NCBI RefSeq assembly: GCF_000026945.1
Contig: NC_012860.1
Span: 2,108,001-2,172,000, forward strand
Reading direction: 5' to 3'
DNA length: 64,000 nucleotides
Source: Candida dubliniensis CD36
Taxonomy: Eukaryota > Ascomycota > Pichiomycetes > Serinales > Debaryomycetaceae
The notes beneath the pieces are model-generated. The model was not told the DNA's origin and did no database searches. It saw only the letters and a list, made by a program, of their open reading frames with translations. The position numbers were made by a program, and so were the translations under genes. Every line of letters begins with the position of its first letter. The first letter of the stretch is position 1. Of the stretch, positions 40,263 to 50,797 are shown one piece after another.

Positions 40263-41669
40263 CTAATTTAAGTCGATAAAGTTGCCCAAAAACCCAGTTA
40301 ATCCGTCCAATGTAATGTTATCAGATGTGACACCAGGACCCAATTCAGACCCAGTAATTGAATTAAGAATCCCTTCGAAGTAAGAATTCGTTGAGTCGGA
40401 AACGTTTGGATAAGAAAAATTGGTAATTCTGGAAGTTTTCTTACATCCCTTGACAACTGGTAAACCGTCAAATCTTGCTTCTAACCATGTGATGGCTGCC
40501 GGAGCCCCAACAAGGGTTTCAGTGATATGACCATTTAATAAATCCTCAGAAAATTCAAATGATTCAATCCCCCAATCACACCAGTTTTCATAAGTGGCAT
40601 GGACATTGGTGATTGGAACAATGGAATCCAACGAGCCATGATACACAAAGATTGGAATGTCTGGTAGATAATCTTTGTCCATTTCCATCAAATTATTTTC
40701 CAGAATAGTTCTGTTCACCACTTCATCCTTAAGTAATCCATAACCTCCAGGAAAAGCTCTATCTTCTCCAGTGAAATACTGATCATTAGCGAAAAAAAGA
40801 ATAGCCCCACCCATACAGTGTTCAGTACCTTGACGTAAATTGTCAGTAGCAGCTTTGGAGACTTTTTCAAAAAGAGCTTCCTTGAAATCAGGATACTCAT
40901 TAGCTAATCCACTTAAAGCATTTGGAACCAATCCAGCAAATAACCCACCATCAGTGGCTTCAGCAGTAGCGGTAATATTAGTGACAAACCCACCAAGAGC
41001 TGCACCAATCAAATTTTTCTTTAATTCTGGTGCATATTTAGGTTGCAATGCTGCAGCCCAACCAGAAGCTAATGAACCACCAGAATATCCCCACATGGCA
41101 ACTTTTGCATCGCTGTTAATTCCAGTATATTTGTTGGATTTTAAGATTGCTCTAATGGAATCCAAGGTGGCTTTTCCAGATTGCCTACCAACAGTAAATG
41201 TGGATTTTGGCCCTTCATAGTCAGGACTGACAATGTAATAACCTTGTTTCAACATGGGGACCATTAATGTCATGTCGACTTGAGTAGCTACAGTTGACCA
41301 TGGAGCACCATACTGCATACCATAAGAAGGTGAACATTCAATATTGGAGGAATCCTCAAAAGTCTGATAAGAAAGGACCTTCGATGGGTCAGCGTTGTAA
41401 GGTTCAATAACTGTGGTAACAATTGCTGTTGCATTTCCAAATGAATCTTCAGATCTAACCAAAAGTTGCCATGAATTTTTAATATCAATTTCAAAGAACA
41501 TACTGCTGAGCTTATTAGGGGTCTTTCTAAGCTTTAAAATTTCTCCTAATTTTGCAGACTCGTAACCATCAGGGGCATTATAAAAGTCGTCCGCAAGAGG
41601 TGACTTTACAGTCAATGGGGAGGCAAATATTATTGATATGAAAGCAAGGAAAACAGCGATGCCTCTCAT
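40263..41669 (-). CDS. Secreted lipase, Candida LIP family
   Basis: 468 residues with a signal peptide ([17 protein letters not shown]) and the catalytic Ser196 in GYSGG. Asp is in [11 protein letters not shown] and His in [12 protein letters not shown]. Conserved Cys positions of the family are kept. It is the most divergent of the four lipases here: residue 378 is TTA (Leu) where the others use CTG, and the region [28 protein letters not shown] differs from them. It is the first of three tandem lipases on the minus strand. Upstream, the LIP element (42055-42087) and a TATA box (41744-41754) are in the expected positions. I recall similar sequences in the LIP2/LIP3 group but do not assign a number. 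Confidence 0.95.
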   Translation of the reverse strand: MRGIAVFLAFISIIFASPLTVKSPLADDFYNAPDGYESAKLGEILKLRKTPNKLSSMFFEIDIKNSWQLLVRSEDSFGNATAIVTTVIEPYNADPSKVLSYQTFEDSSNIECSPSYGMQYGAPWSTVATQVDMTLMVPMLKQGYYIVSPDYEGPKSTFTVGRQSGKATLDSIRAILKSNKYTGINSDAKVAMWGYSGGSLASGWAAALQPKYAPELKKNLIGAALGGFVTNITATAEATDGGLFAGLVPNALSGLANEYPDFKEALFEKVSKAATDNLRQGTEHCMGGAILFFANDQYFTGEDRAFPGGYGLLKDEVVNRTILENNLMEMDKDYLPDIPIFVYHGSLDSIVPITNVHATYENWCDWGIESFEFSEDLLNGHITETLVGAPAAITWLEARFDGLPVVKGCKKTSRITNFSYPNVSDSTNSYFEGILNSITGSELGPGVTSDNITLDGLTGFLGNFIDLN

Positions 41670-41743
41670 TATGAAGTCGGTGGGAACTGATTGTCTGATT
41701 AAACTTTATAAATCTAGGTTTTAAAACAATGTCCAATCTTATG

Positions 41744-41754
41744 TCTATTTATAT
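41744..41754 (-). promoter_or_regulatory. TATA box of the lipase at 40263
   Basis: ATATAAATAGA on the minus strand, 75-85 nt before the start codon. It is the same 11-mer as at 6627-6637; both are followed within a few bases by AGATTGG. Confidence 0.55.
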
Positions 41755-42054
41755 GGTAAAGTTTATTTTTATTCCACACATCTTGTCAGAACCGAGCTTG
41801 GGTTTTTTAAAGAAAAGGTACAGCATCCAGAGGAGGAGGTGACAGGAATTTTCCTTTTTAGGTTAATGAAGAGGCGGAATTGGAAGACATTTGGTTTGTA
41901 AGCTTTGGCTAGTTAATATTAGAAGAGTGCTCGAAACTAAATGAGACTATTTTTTTTTTGGTTTTACAGAAAATAACATAAACCTAATCGCTAAAGAGTA
42001 CATGTGAGGAGATATTCACTATTGTCAATCTTTAGTTCACTCAAATGTTAGGTC

Positions 42055-42087
42055 CAAAAGTTTGCCGTTTTGGGAAATGTTGCAAAA
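42055..42087 (-). promoter_or_regulatory. Shared bipartite LIP promoter element, copy 2
   Basis: In gene-sense orientation: TTTTGCAACATTTCCCAA, 6 nt, AAACTTTTG. It is identical in both arms and in spacer length to copy 1 at 6315-6347. Its proximal edge is 386 nt from the start codon (379 in copy 1). The flanking DNA is not alike. Confidence 0.55.
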
Positions 42088-42102
42088 GAGAAAAATTAGA
42101 CC

Positions 42103-42136
<34 letters not shown>

Positions 42137-43170
42137 TTTCAGAACTTCTAAAATATTGATCAATCCTAAAAATGAATGTGATTTTTATTTACATTTTATC
42201 CTATTTCTAGGCCAGAGATGTACTTAGTGATAATGAGCCGAGTTAGTTTTGAAGTAGGACCATTAGTTAATTCTGAAAAGGAATTTGGAAAATGTTTCCT
42301 GTTTTGGTTTTAAAATAATTCCGAACAATTGTTAAGATTCAGTGAACATGTATTGTCAAGGTGCCAGTATTCCCTATGACAGATACATGCTAGTTTGAGT
42401 GAAAGTTGCATTATATGCTACATTCATTGGTCAAAGGGGTACCCAGAAGAATCACATATAATATTCTGTTAAATGAAAATACACGAGCAAAAAATAAATA
42501 CTACAATTAATTTTGTACCTCTAATATTGGTTTTTGTCACCTAAGGCAAGTTGTTTTCAAAAAATTTTGATGTACTATATGTATTGGAAATGCTTGTACT
42601 GTAAGTTGCTGTGTGTGATATACTCGGTTATAGTGAAGTAGTTTATCAATTGCTAAACTATTGGGATGTGAATACCTTGTGTTGGATCTGCTCGAGTGGT
42701 TTTACTCATCAATCAGACCCTTTCGAAATCAATAAATGAGTTTGGAAAAAAAAAAATCGAACAATTTGACAGAGGTACCAAAACACAAAAGTAAACTATG
42801 AGCCCAAAATTGTGATTGAAGTTTTTTTTTTTCTCAGAAATTGAAAACTGATTATCCCTCAGCAATCTTTTCCATGTATAGAGCATTTCATGAAGTAGCA
42901 GTTTTCCTCCAAATGAAATATTACTGTAAGAGTAAAATGACGAACCTAAATGTTTATATTCTTGTTTTTCATAACTAGAATCCAAAACAAGTAATCGCTA
43001 TTTCATGCAATGCGGGGTTTCAATTAGGTTCGTTGTAACTGAATTTTTAATTTTATGAGATTTTTAATACCAAAACTAGATATTTCAACCAAATACAAAA
43101 CTATCTTAGAAACAAAAATATTAAAGAACTTTTTATCAAACAATTTGCTTGACCTCGGCGTAGAAACTTC

Positions 43171-44568
43171 TTAAATATACTTTTTAATGTATCCAAAAAA
43201 ACTACTGCTGATAGATTTGTCGGTGTTAACTCCAGCTCCTAAGTTGAACCCAAAAACTGTTTTAGAAATTCCTTCAAAGTAAATACGACTTGAGATCGAA
43301 ATACCTGGATATAGTAAGTTTGAGGACCTAATTGTACGTTGGCATCCATTAACTGCAGGTTTGCCAGAAAATCTTGCATCAATCCATGACAAAGCGGCAG
43401 GAGCTCCAGTGAATGTCTCTGCTAAATGACCTGCCAGCAAATCTTCAGCAAATTCGAGTGATTTGATCCCCCAGTCGCACCAAATCTGATATTGAGTATG
43501 AGCATCTTTAATAGGAATAATCTCATCTATGGTTCCATGATAAATTAAAACAGGAATTTGAGGTAAATAGGTATTGTCCAATTTTAACAACAAGTTGTCG
43601 TGGATAGTTTTGTTAAAAACTTCATCTTGTAAAAGCCCCCACCCTTTTTCAAAAGCCCTCTTTTGTCCCGTAAAGTATTGACTCATCGGATAGCCAACAA
43701 GAGAAGCAGCCAAACAATTCTGTGATCCTTTTTCCATGCCAGATCTTGCACTAAGCTTGACCTCTTCATATAATTTCTTCTTGAAATCAGGGTATTCGTT
43801 TGCCAATCCATTTAACGCAAGCGGAATAAAACCTGAAAACACTGTTCCATCAACAGATTCTGCCACAGCAGTAATGTTGGCAGCAAATCCACCAACAGCA
43901 GCTCCGATTAAATTATCTTTCAACTCTGGAGCATATTTTGACTGTAAACTTATTGCCCAACCAGTGGCCAAAGACCCACCAGAGTAACCCCACAAAGCAA
44001 CCTTGGCAGTTCTTTTAATCTCTGAAAAGGTTCCGGTTTGCAACGCTGCTCTTATTGAGTCTAAAGTAGCTTTCCCAGACTGTCTACCTACTGTGAATGC
44101 AGATTTGGGGCCCTCGTAATCAGGAATAATAACATAATAGCCGTTTTGTAATAAAGGAACAATTAGTGTCATATCAATTTGAGTGGTTACTGTTGTAACT
44201 GGAGACCTGAATTGCATGCCGTAGGAAGGTGAGCAATCGATATTAGAGGCATCCTCCCAACTTTGATAAGAAACTAGTTTTGACAGGTTTGCATTCAATG
44301 GTTGAATAAGAGTAGCGACAAAAGCATTTGGATTTCCAAAAGAATCTTCTGATCTGATTAAAAGTTGCCAAGCACTCTTGATAAGGATAGGTAAATATAA
44401 ACTACTTGGAACACTTGGTGTGTTTCGAGTTTTTAAAATATCTCCTGGCTTAGCTGCTTCAAACCCAACTGGGGGTACATAAAATGAATCTTTGCTGGCT
44501 GGTGTTAATCCCAATAAGGAAGCAAAAATATTTGGTAAAAAAAAAAGGAATAATATCAAGGTTTTCAT
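43171..44568 (-). CDS. Secreted lipase, Candida LIP family
   Basis: 465 residues from the ATG at 44568. This start puts the catalytic Ser at 196, exactly as in the other three lipases, and gives a signal peptide MKTLILFLFFLPNIFAS aligned with theirs. An upstream in-frame ATG at 44580 would add four residues. Triad: Ser196 (GYSGG), Asp in YHGTIDEIIPI, His in AGHLAETFTGAP. The protein is closest to the lipase at 6726; both carry GHLAETFTGAP and FEKGWGLL/FDKGWGLL-type segments. It resembles what I recall as LIP10 but I do not assign a number. Residue 378 is CTG (43435-43437). Middle member of the tandem trio. Confidence 0.94.
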   Translation of the reverse strand: MKTLILFLFFLPNIFASLLGLTPASKDSFYVPPVGFEAAKPGDILKTRNTPSVPSSLYLPILIKSAWQLLIRSEDSFGNPNAFVATLIQPLNANLSKLVSYQSWEDASNIDCSPSYGMQFRSPVTTVTTQIDMTLIVPLLQNGYYVIIPDYEGPKSAFTVGRQSGKATLDSIRAALQTGTFSEIKRTAKVALWGYSGGSLATGWAISLQSKYAPELKDNLIGAAVGGFAANITAVAESVDGTVFSGFIPLALNGLANEYPDFKKKLYEEVKLSARSGMEKGSQNCLAASLVGYPMSQYFTGQKRAFEKGWGLLQDEVFNKTIHDNLLLKLDNTYLPQIPVLIYHGTIDEIIPIKDAHTQYQIWCDWGIKSLEFAEDLLAGHLAETFTGAPAALSWIDARFSGKPAVNGCQRTIRSSNLLYPGISISSRIYFEGISKTVFGFNLGAGVNTDKSISSSFFGYIKKYI

Positions 44569-45768
44569 GAATTGGAACATTTCAAGGTATAGAAAGAAAA
44601 CAGCCAAAAGTAAAAAAGAATGAAAGCTATTTTAAAGAGTTTTCTATGTTTTTATACAGGGTATGAAGAGGAATGAATGGCTAGAGCTGGCCAAGCCAAG
44701 AGGAGTGTGCAATAGTATGGTACTGTTTATAGTTCTATTATTAAAGAAGTGGAATTTTGGGGTAAATCAAAACCCCAAATGAACATGACAATGGCAGAAT
44801 GTCAAAAACAATAAGACCTGTAATTTTCTACTCTAAATCATTTATTTGATGGCATTTCTACATTCGTAGGAAATGGTATCTTTGGAAAGTTTCTGCCTTG
44901 GGGCATGTTGCAAAAAAAAAAAAAAATAAAGATACGAAAATAAAAATGTGTGATAAGTTAAATAATCAGTTAAAAATTAGAGCTTCAATGCCCCATTAGG
45001 TCATGCTTATGATATCGATTCCGAAAAAGATATTATATACAAAATTGGCTATCCTGGTAAAATGACATAATGAATCTTAAAACAAACAATCTGCATTCTT
45101 ATGATGGTGACACTAATCAAAACACTGAGAGTTTCATAGGAAAAAATATAACACTAATTAAACTGCTCATATAATCTATAGCTTTTCTTATCGATACATG
45201 CCATACATACAAAATGCCCATTTTAAGCTTTATCAAGTCTTGGCATTACCTAAAGTGGTATATTGAGAAAATATAAAGAACTGTCTTATTTATTGCTTTG
45301 AGAAATATAATCAATTTTCAATGACATATCTGTTGTGATTTCTCCAAAACTTTAAAAGTTAAAACCATCTTCTGGTGTATACCTGTTACAGGAAATCTTT
45401 CTTTAGGAGGTGAAACTAGATGACACAATTTAGGCTGTCATGTGTATGCTGACAAAGATAATAACAAGCACTTGTTCCAATCTTTGTATGCTTTCAGCGT
45501 TAACAGCTATTGTTTATAACGAGAAAGTTCTCTTTTAATTAGTTCTTCCTATTCTAGTCTTACTTAACTAATGATAGTATCTTAAGAACTTCTGATGATT
45601 TTAAAACTAACTTTGTAGTTGCATTTTTTGTTCTGTTTGGAACAAAAGTAGTATAGAAGCAATAATCTGATTCTCTATAATAAGTAGTTCACTCAACAAT
45701 TTCCTATACATTAAGATTTTTCAATGATACCTATATACCTAAAACACCTAGAGACCCCAACGACTAAA
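44569..45768. other. 1.2 kb intergenic region, lipase promoter
   Basis: Promoter of the lipase at 43171: TATA box GTATAAAAAC at 44648-44657 (minus) and a diverged LIP element at 44884-44915. The distal half is A/T-rich 3' flank of the third lipase. No gene is seen. Confidence 0.55.
44884..44915 (-). promoter_or_regulatory. Diverged LIP promoter element, copy 3
   Basis: Plus-strand TTGGGGCATGTTGCAAAA matches copies 1 and 2 at 16 of 18 positions. The second arm GGAAAGTTT matches CAAAAGTTT at 7 of 9, with a 5-nt instead of 6-nt spacer. Orientation relative to the gene is the same; it lies 316 nt upstream of the ATG at 44568. Confidence 0.4.
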
Positions 45769-47160
45769 CTAGGCATGATACATGCTACGTAACCCGCTTA
45801 CAGAAACATTATCAGAAGTAACACCTGCGCCCAATTTCGATCTCAAAATCGTTTGATATATTCCTTTGAAGTACAGAGCAGCTGATTCGGAAATGTTAGG
45901 GTACAAGAAATTTGATGCCCTGGATGTAAACAGGCACCCTTTAACAACAGGCTTTCCTGCAAATCTTGCATCTATCCATGTTAATGCTGCTGGTGCTCCA
46001 ACTACTGTTTCTGTGGTGTGACCATTCAGCTTATCTTCGGAAAACTCAAATGATCCAATTCCCCAATCACACCAATTCTGATATATCTTAAGTGAATCCT
46101 TGATAGGAATGATTTTATCAATTGTTCCATGATACACAAAAATGGGGATCTCAGGCATGTGATCTTTACTTAAAGCGATAAGCAAGTTGTCTTGTAATGT
46201 TTTGCCGATTGCTTCATCTTCCAACAACGACCATCCCTTTTCAAAAACCCTTCTTGGACCTGTGAAATATTGATACATTGGATAACTGATAAGCGATGCA
46301 GCTAAACAATTCTGTGCTCCTTTTTGTAAGTCTGCCTTGGCACTGGGTTTAACTTCCTCGTATAACCTCTTTTTAAAATCAGGATATTCGTTTGCTATCC
46401 CGTTCAATGCAAGTGGTATAAATCCAGAAAATACCTCTCCATCCACGGACTCAGCAATACCAGTAAGGTTAGCAGCAAATCCACCTAAAGCAGCACCAAG
46501 TAAATTATCCTTCAATTCTGGCGCGTATTCTGGTTGCAAGACTGCAGCCCAACCACTGGCAAAGGATCCTCCAGAATACCCCCATAATACAACTTTGGCA
46601 TCACTATTAATACCGGAAAGATCTTTAGTTTTCAATACAGCCTTGATGGAATCCAATGTAGCTTTTCCTGATTGTCTTCCCACACCAAATGTTGATTTGG
46701 GTCCCTCATAATCTGGAAGAACAACATAGTAGCCACTTTTCAATGGAGGAACTATGAAAGTCATATCCAATTGGGTAAGTATTGTGGTTAATGGAGCTCC
46801 AAGTTGCAGACCATATGAAGGAGAGCAATTAATGTTGGAAGCATCTTCCCAATTCTGATAAGACACAATCTTTGATGGATCGGCATTTTTGGGTTGAATG
46901 ATTGTTGTGACAAAAGCATTTGGATTACCAAACGAATCTTCCGATCTGACCAAAAGTTGCCATGAATTTTGAACATCAACAGGGGAGTATAAGCTACTTG
47001 GCTTATTAGGTGATTTTCTCGATTTCAAAATATCCCCTGGCTTGGCAGCTTCAAAACCAGCAGGTGCTTTGTAGAAATCATCTTCACTGGGTGGCTTTAA
47101 ACTGAAAAGTGATGCAAATATCGTTTGCAATAAACTTAAAAATAAAATTAGGTCTCTCAT
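45769..47160 (-). CDS. Secreted lipase, Candida LIP family
   Basis: 463 residues with signal peptide [17 protein letters not shown], Ser196 in GYSGG, Asp in [11 protein letters not shown] and His in [12 protein letters not shown]. The C-terminus is short ([11 protein letters not shown]). Residue 378 is CTG (46027-46029). It resembles what I recall as LIP5 but I do not assign a number. It is the last of three tandem lipases. Its TATA box (47221-47231, minus strand, TATATAAATAG) is 61-71 nt upstream. Unlike the other three lipases, I found no copy of the bipartite LIP element in its 2.3 kb upstream region, suggesting different control. Confidence 0.95.
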   Translation of the reverse strand: MRDLILFLSLLQTIFASLFSLKPPSEDDFYKAPAGFEAAKPGDILKSRKSPNKPSSLYSPVDVQNSWQLLVRSEDSFGNPNAFVTTIIQPKNADPSKIVSYQNWEDASNINCSPSYGLQLGAPLTTILTQLDMTFIVPPLKSGYYVVLPDYEGPKSTFGVGRQSGKATLDSIKAVLKTKDLSGINSDAKVVLWGYSGGSFASGWAAVLQPEYAPELKDNLLGAALGGFAANLTGIAESVDGEVFSGFIPLALNGIANEYPDFKKRLYEEVKPSAKADLQKGAQNCLAASLISYPMYQYFTGPRRVFEKGWSLLEDEAIGKTLQDNLLIALSKDHMPEIPIFVYHGTIDKIIPIKDSLKIYQNWCDWGIGSFEFSEDKLNGHTTETVVGAPAALTWIDARFAGKPVVKGCLFTSRASNFLYPNISESAALYFKGIYQTILRSKLGAGVTSDNVSVSGLRSMYHA

Positions 47161-49441
47161 TGGTAAAACTATTCAATGATGCAAATATAGAAATACATGG
47201 TTGGTATTGGGAAACTGACTCTATTTATATATACTTGTTACAGGTATCCTCATTTAATGTCTTTGTTCTTGGACTGGGAAATAACATTCAATATTTGTAG
47301 ATTAAAAGAAAAGATTCCATTGGCTGATTGGTTGTTTCTTATTAAAAGTAGCTGATCATCAAAGATAAATTTGAACTGGTGATTCTTCAAAAGAACCCTC
47401 CCTCTTTAAATAAATAGGAGAAGGAAAATAAAAAGGAACCATTATGGATTCAAAGTTATCAATTGTATCTGTAATTGTTAAGGCATTCTTGCTTTCTCAA
47501 GTATCATTCATTTTTAAGATTTGGCATTTATTGACATTGTTGGACATATGGTGAAAAGAAAGACGGAGAGAAAAAGATAAACGAAAAAAGGAAAACCGGC
47601 TCGCAAAAAAAAAAAAAAAAACATTTTGCAATTGATTTCTTTTACTCACAAAAAAACTAAAACAGGCCATTCATTAGCATTACGTTGTCATTGAAAGCAA
47701 TATTCACAAAACCTTATTCAATATGGTTTGTAATAGATGGATTTGTCTGGATCAAGTGGAACGAATATTATAATGCAGAAGGATGGGGAGGTTGAATTGA
47801 TGTATGTTCCTACTACCGACTGGAACAAAATATAAAATTAAAGTTACCTTTACTTCCTTGTACTTGAATATACTGATAAGACAAGGTTCAATAATACTCT
47901 GTTGCTAATATAAAAAGCAAGAAGTGAAAATTAGATGTCTGTTTACCTAGATTGACTATTTCATTTAGTTCAGGGGTTTAAACACTGGGGTCATGTATAC
48001 TGATGGTACGATTTCTTGACATTTGCTGAGCACCGTGGTTTTTGTAATGGAACTTTTTCAAGGCTAACCTGGAATCACGGTTTCTTTTTTAGTTCTTGAA
48101 ATAGTAGATAATCATTCATTTTTAAAGTTGAGTACCTGTGGGATACTGCGTATCCGTTTATAAAACGTTCTCATAAATGTGTTTGGTTTACTGCTTACCA
48201 CATTGTGTATGTAGCGCAATCTTTATTCTCAGTTCTAGATACTTTCGGAGTTTTCACTTTTCTTAATGTTCACCATATTGGAGGTTCGGAAAATACGAAA
48301 AGTCAATCAAGATTGCACTTTAGTTTTGATTAAAGTCACAACAGTTGAAGTAACCATAATTCTAATTGGCATTATATTGTTTTCTTCTGTAGCAAACAAT
48401 TTTCCAAAGTTACAGTCGGATATTTAGTGGAAAATGCACAATCAATGGGGTTTCTTCCTTTAACAAGGGTTACATTGAGAGAATGAGCTTAAATGAAAAG
48501 AATACAGGCAAACATGGTACCGCATCTCAAAATAAAGTTACCATTGACGTGCATGTGCCGTATTTTGATAGGTTCCGATGACGTACTTTGACATTTTTTG
48601 CAATAGTTTTACCAGTAGAAATTAGGTATCTTGACTGTCAAAGGAGAGTCGTTTGGTTGTTTTTTTCAATAATAGAGTCCATAACCAGGAGTGTCTAATT
48701 AATTCAGTATTTCTGTGGACAAAAAGCTCCGTCTAGTTAAAAAGGTAGGCAACTGTTCTTTTGTACTTGTAAGTCACATTATCGATTTAAAGTGGCTTAT
48801 TGTTTCAATGAGTTTGACTCACACCACCTCCATATATGTATAGTAGTACTGTCGCATTTACTAATTCCGCCCCCTAATAGCTTAACAAATTTCGTAACAG
48901 AATTTGAAATTCTATTGAAAAAAAAAAAAAAAAAAAAAAAACTTCAAACTTTCTTCCTTTTTTCTCATTGTGTTAAATTGTCCATCTTTGCTTTTCCTTT
49001 GTATCATTTGACCTAGTCCTTTCCCATTCCTAAAGTTTTTCGGGAACTTCTTTCTTCCTCCAATTGAGCAAGAATATTCCATTTTATTATACTTTTTTCC
49101 TCATTTTAAAGTATATGATTATCTAGAGAGACATTATTCTTTTGATTTACTGGGTCAACCCATTTTCAATAGTATAAAAAATCTCAAAAGTACTTCCCAG
49201 AATTGTTGCACTTTTTTCCCCTTTTACAGCCAAAAGTATCGAACAACCATTTAAATTTCCATTAATTGGTCAGTAATAAAGTAGCTTAATACGCTGTGGA
49301 ATATAAGATTTTGATTTAATTACTACATCAATTATATTGCTAATTGGATATCTTGAGTTTTTTTTATTTTACAAGAACTAAATATCAACCGGAAGGCTGA
49401 AAAGTATCAATAAATTTGACCTAGAAATTAAACTTTTACAT
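47161..49441. other. 2.3 kb intergenic region
   Basis: Divergent promoters of a lipase (left) and the pseudophosphatase gene (right). Contains the TATA box at 47221-47231, an A-run at 47606-47622, and an A24 run (48918-48941). No coding sequence, tRNA fold or LTR pair was recognised. Confidence 0.5.
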
Positions 49442-50260
49442 ATGTATTCTCAAAGCAGAAACTTTCACAACCACAATACACACTTCAATGAGTGCATGTT
49501 CTTTAACCCGGATACGCCTCAGCAGATTTGCCCAAGAGTGTGGTTGGGACCATATAACGCGTTGTTGAATAAAACAGATAATTATGGTGCCAACTTCTTA
49601 GTTGAACACAACATCAAGATAATCATCAATTGCGGGACAACATTACCATTTCTTGACTTGATTGAAAATAACAGAGATGTGACAATATCGTCTGATGTAT
49701 TAATTTTGAGTTTGGATCCATATTTTCAGAGTCATGATGAGCTTGCTGTTAACTTTACCCGCAAGTATTGTCGGATATTAACAAACTATTTGAACTACTT
49801 TTATAAAAGTAATCCAAATGCTGCCAAATTGATTCATCAATTACCAAACTCAACAGACCGAATCCAGATATCTTCACCTATATTGTGTGGCACAAACTTG
49901 ATGTTGCAATTGTTCAGTCTAATTAGGTTTATTGATCTATTTAAGCTGATTGATCAAGAGATGGAAGTTATGATAATATCGCAAGATGGCAATGATAATT
50001 TACTGACTGGTCTCATGATTGCGTACATGATGGATACTTATCGCTATAATTTATTGAACTCATTCAACATGATTAAAAGTAGAAGACCGTCGATTTACGA
50101 TTGGTCAAACGCTGAGTATGATGCTATACTAAAACAACTTTTTGTTCAAATTTGTGAAATGAATTGCCCAACTTCAGTAGAAACAGTAAAGAGGTCATCG
50201 CAGGAAGATGACAATGAAGTGTTGGCCGGTGGTGATAGAAAGAGAAGATTTCTAAATTAG
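49442..50260 (+). CDS. Dual-specificity-phosphatase-like protein, catalytic residues lost
   Basis: 272 residues with a DSP-type outline. ICPRVWLGPYNALLN resembles the opening strand of DSP domains (typically P-x-L-Y-L-G). IKIIINCGT corresponds to the central strand, and MIKSRRPSIYDW to the usual VKxxRPxxxPN segment before the last helix. The loop that should read HCxxGxSRS instead reads IISQDGNDN: the catalytic Cys is Ser180 (codon TCG, not CTG) and the Arg is Asn186. The protein would therefore be inactive, probably a pseudophosphatase that binds phosphoproteins or a partner. Family assignment comes from pattern only. The gene is convergent with FMC1, with a 72-nt gap. Confidence 0.65.
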   Translation: MYSQSRNFHNHNTHFNECMFFNPDTPQQICPRVWLGPYNALLNKTDNYGANFLVEHNIKIIINCGTTLPFLDLIENNRDVTISSDVLILSLDPYFQSHDELAVNFTRKYCRILTNYLNYFYKSNPNAAKLIHQLPNSTDRIQISSPILCGTNLMLQLFSLIRFIDLFKLIDQEMEVMIISQDGNDNLLTGLMIAYMMDTYRYNLLNSFNMIKSRRPSIYDWSNAEYDAILKQLFVQICEMNCPTSVETVKRSSQEDDNEVLAGGDRKRRFLN

Positions 50261-50332
50261 CCTTTTGGTTTCATTGTAGAGAAGAAGAATCTGGTATGTA
50301 CACAGTATTGTATTATTATAAAATATAAAAAA

Positions 50333-50797
50333 TCAGTTAGGAACTTCTAATCCGACCTTATTTGCAGTTTTGGAGACGTTGTCAGCTTGACTCATAAGCA
50401 AACCTGGATTGTATCTTGTCAACAATTCAAAATATTCTCTTTGATTCTTTAGATATTGGTGGACATTATTCAAGTTGTTTAACTTGTACTCATGAGGTAA
50501 TTCCTCATTGGCAGTATTTTCGGTGATTCCATTTAAGCTATTTTTATTTTGCAATTCAGTCTGATGTTGGAACTTGCTTTTCGATAAATCAGCCAATTTA
50601 GTATCAATATCTTTTATTGCCAGAATCTCGCCTTTGCTTAGTTTCACTTTCTTCAAATAGTTGTAGTATGTCTTTGTCTTTTCCAACTCAGCTTTCGAAA
50701 GAGATTTTGCTGTGCTATTTTCATACTTTAGCAATTCCTGGGCTATATTTTTTTGTAACTGTTTTAAATTTGGAAATTGTTTTGTAAAGATTGACAT
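50333..50797 (-). CDS. FMC1: Mitochondrial F1 ATP synthase assembly factor Fmc1
   Basis: 154 residues, the same length as yeast Fmc1 (155). The C-terminal third is highly similar to the yeast protein as I remember it: NQREYFELLTRYNPG followed by KTANKVGLEVPN. The N-terminal half is helical and basic/acidic. Fmc1 acts in the mitochondrial matrix and supports Atp12-dependent assembly of F1 at elevated temperature. The start ATG at 50797 is the first of the frame. Confidence 0.88.
   Translation of the reverse strand: MSIFTKQFPNLKQLQKNIAQELLKYENSTAKSLSKAELEKTKTYYNYLKKVKLSKGEILAIKDIDTKLADLSKSKFQHQTELQNKNSLNGITENTANEELPHEYKLNNLNNVHQYLKNQREYFELLTRYNPGLLMSQADNVSKTANKVGLEVPN

Larger units (their letters stand above)
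41670..43170. other. 1.5 kb intergenic region, lipase promoter
   Basis: Upstream region of the lipase at 40263. It contains the TATA box (41744-41754), the LIP element (42055-42087) and an A24 run (42103-42126). The remainder, including the 3' flank of the next lipase, shows no gene. Confidence 0.55.

Noticed and set aside
44569..44607. Extended N-terminus of the lipase at 43171
   Set aside because: The most upstream codon is TTG. The ATG at 44568 aligns the signal peptide and Ser196 exactly with the three paralogues.
6347..47501. The 11-mer GCTTTCTCAAG shared by two lipase upstream regions (6347-6357 and 47491-47501)
   Set aside because: It lies in opposite orientation relative to the two genes, and 11-base coincidences are expected by chance in 64 kb.
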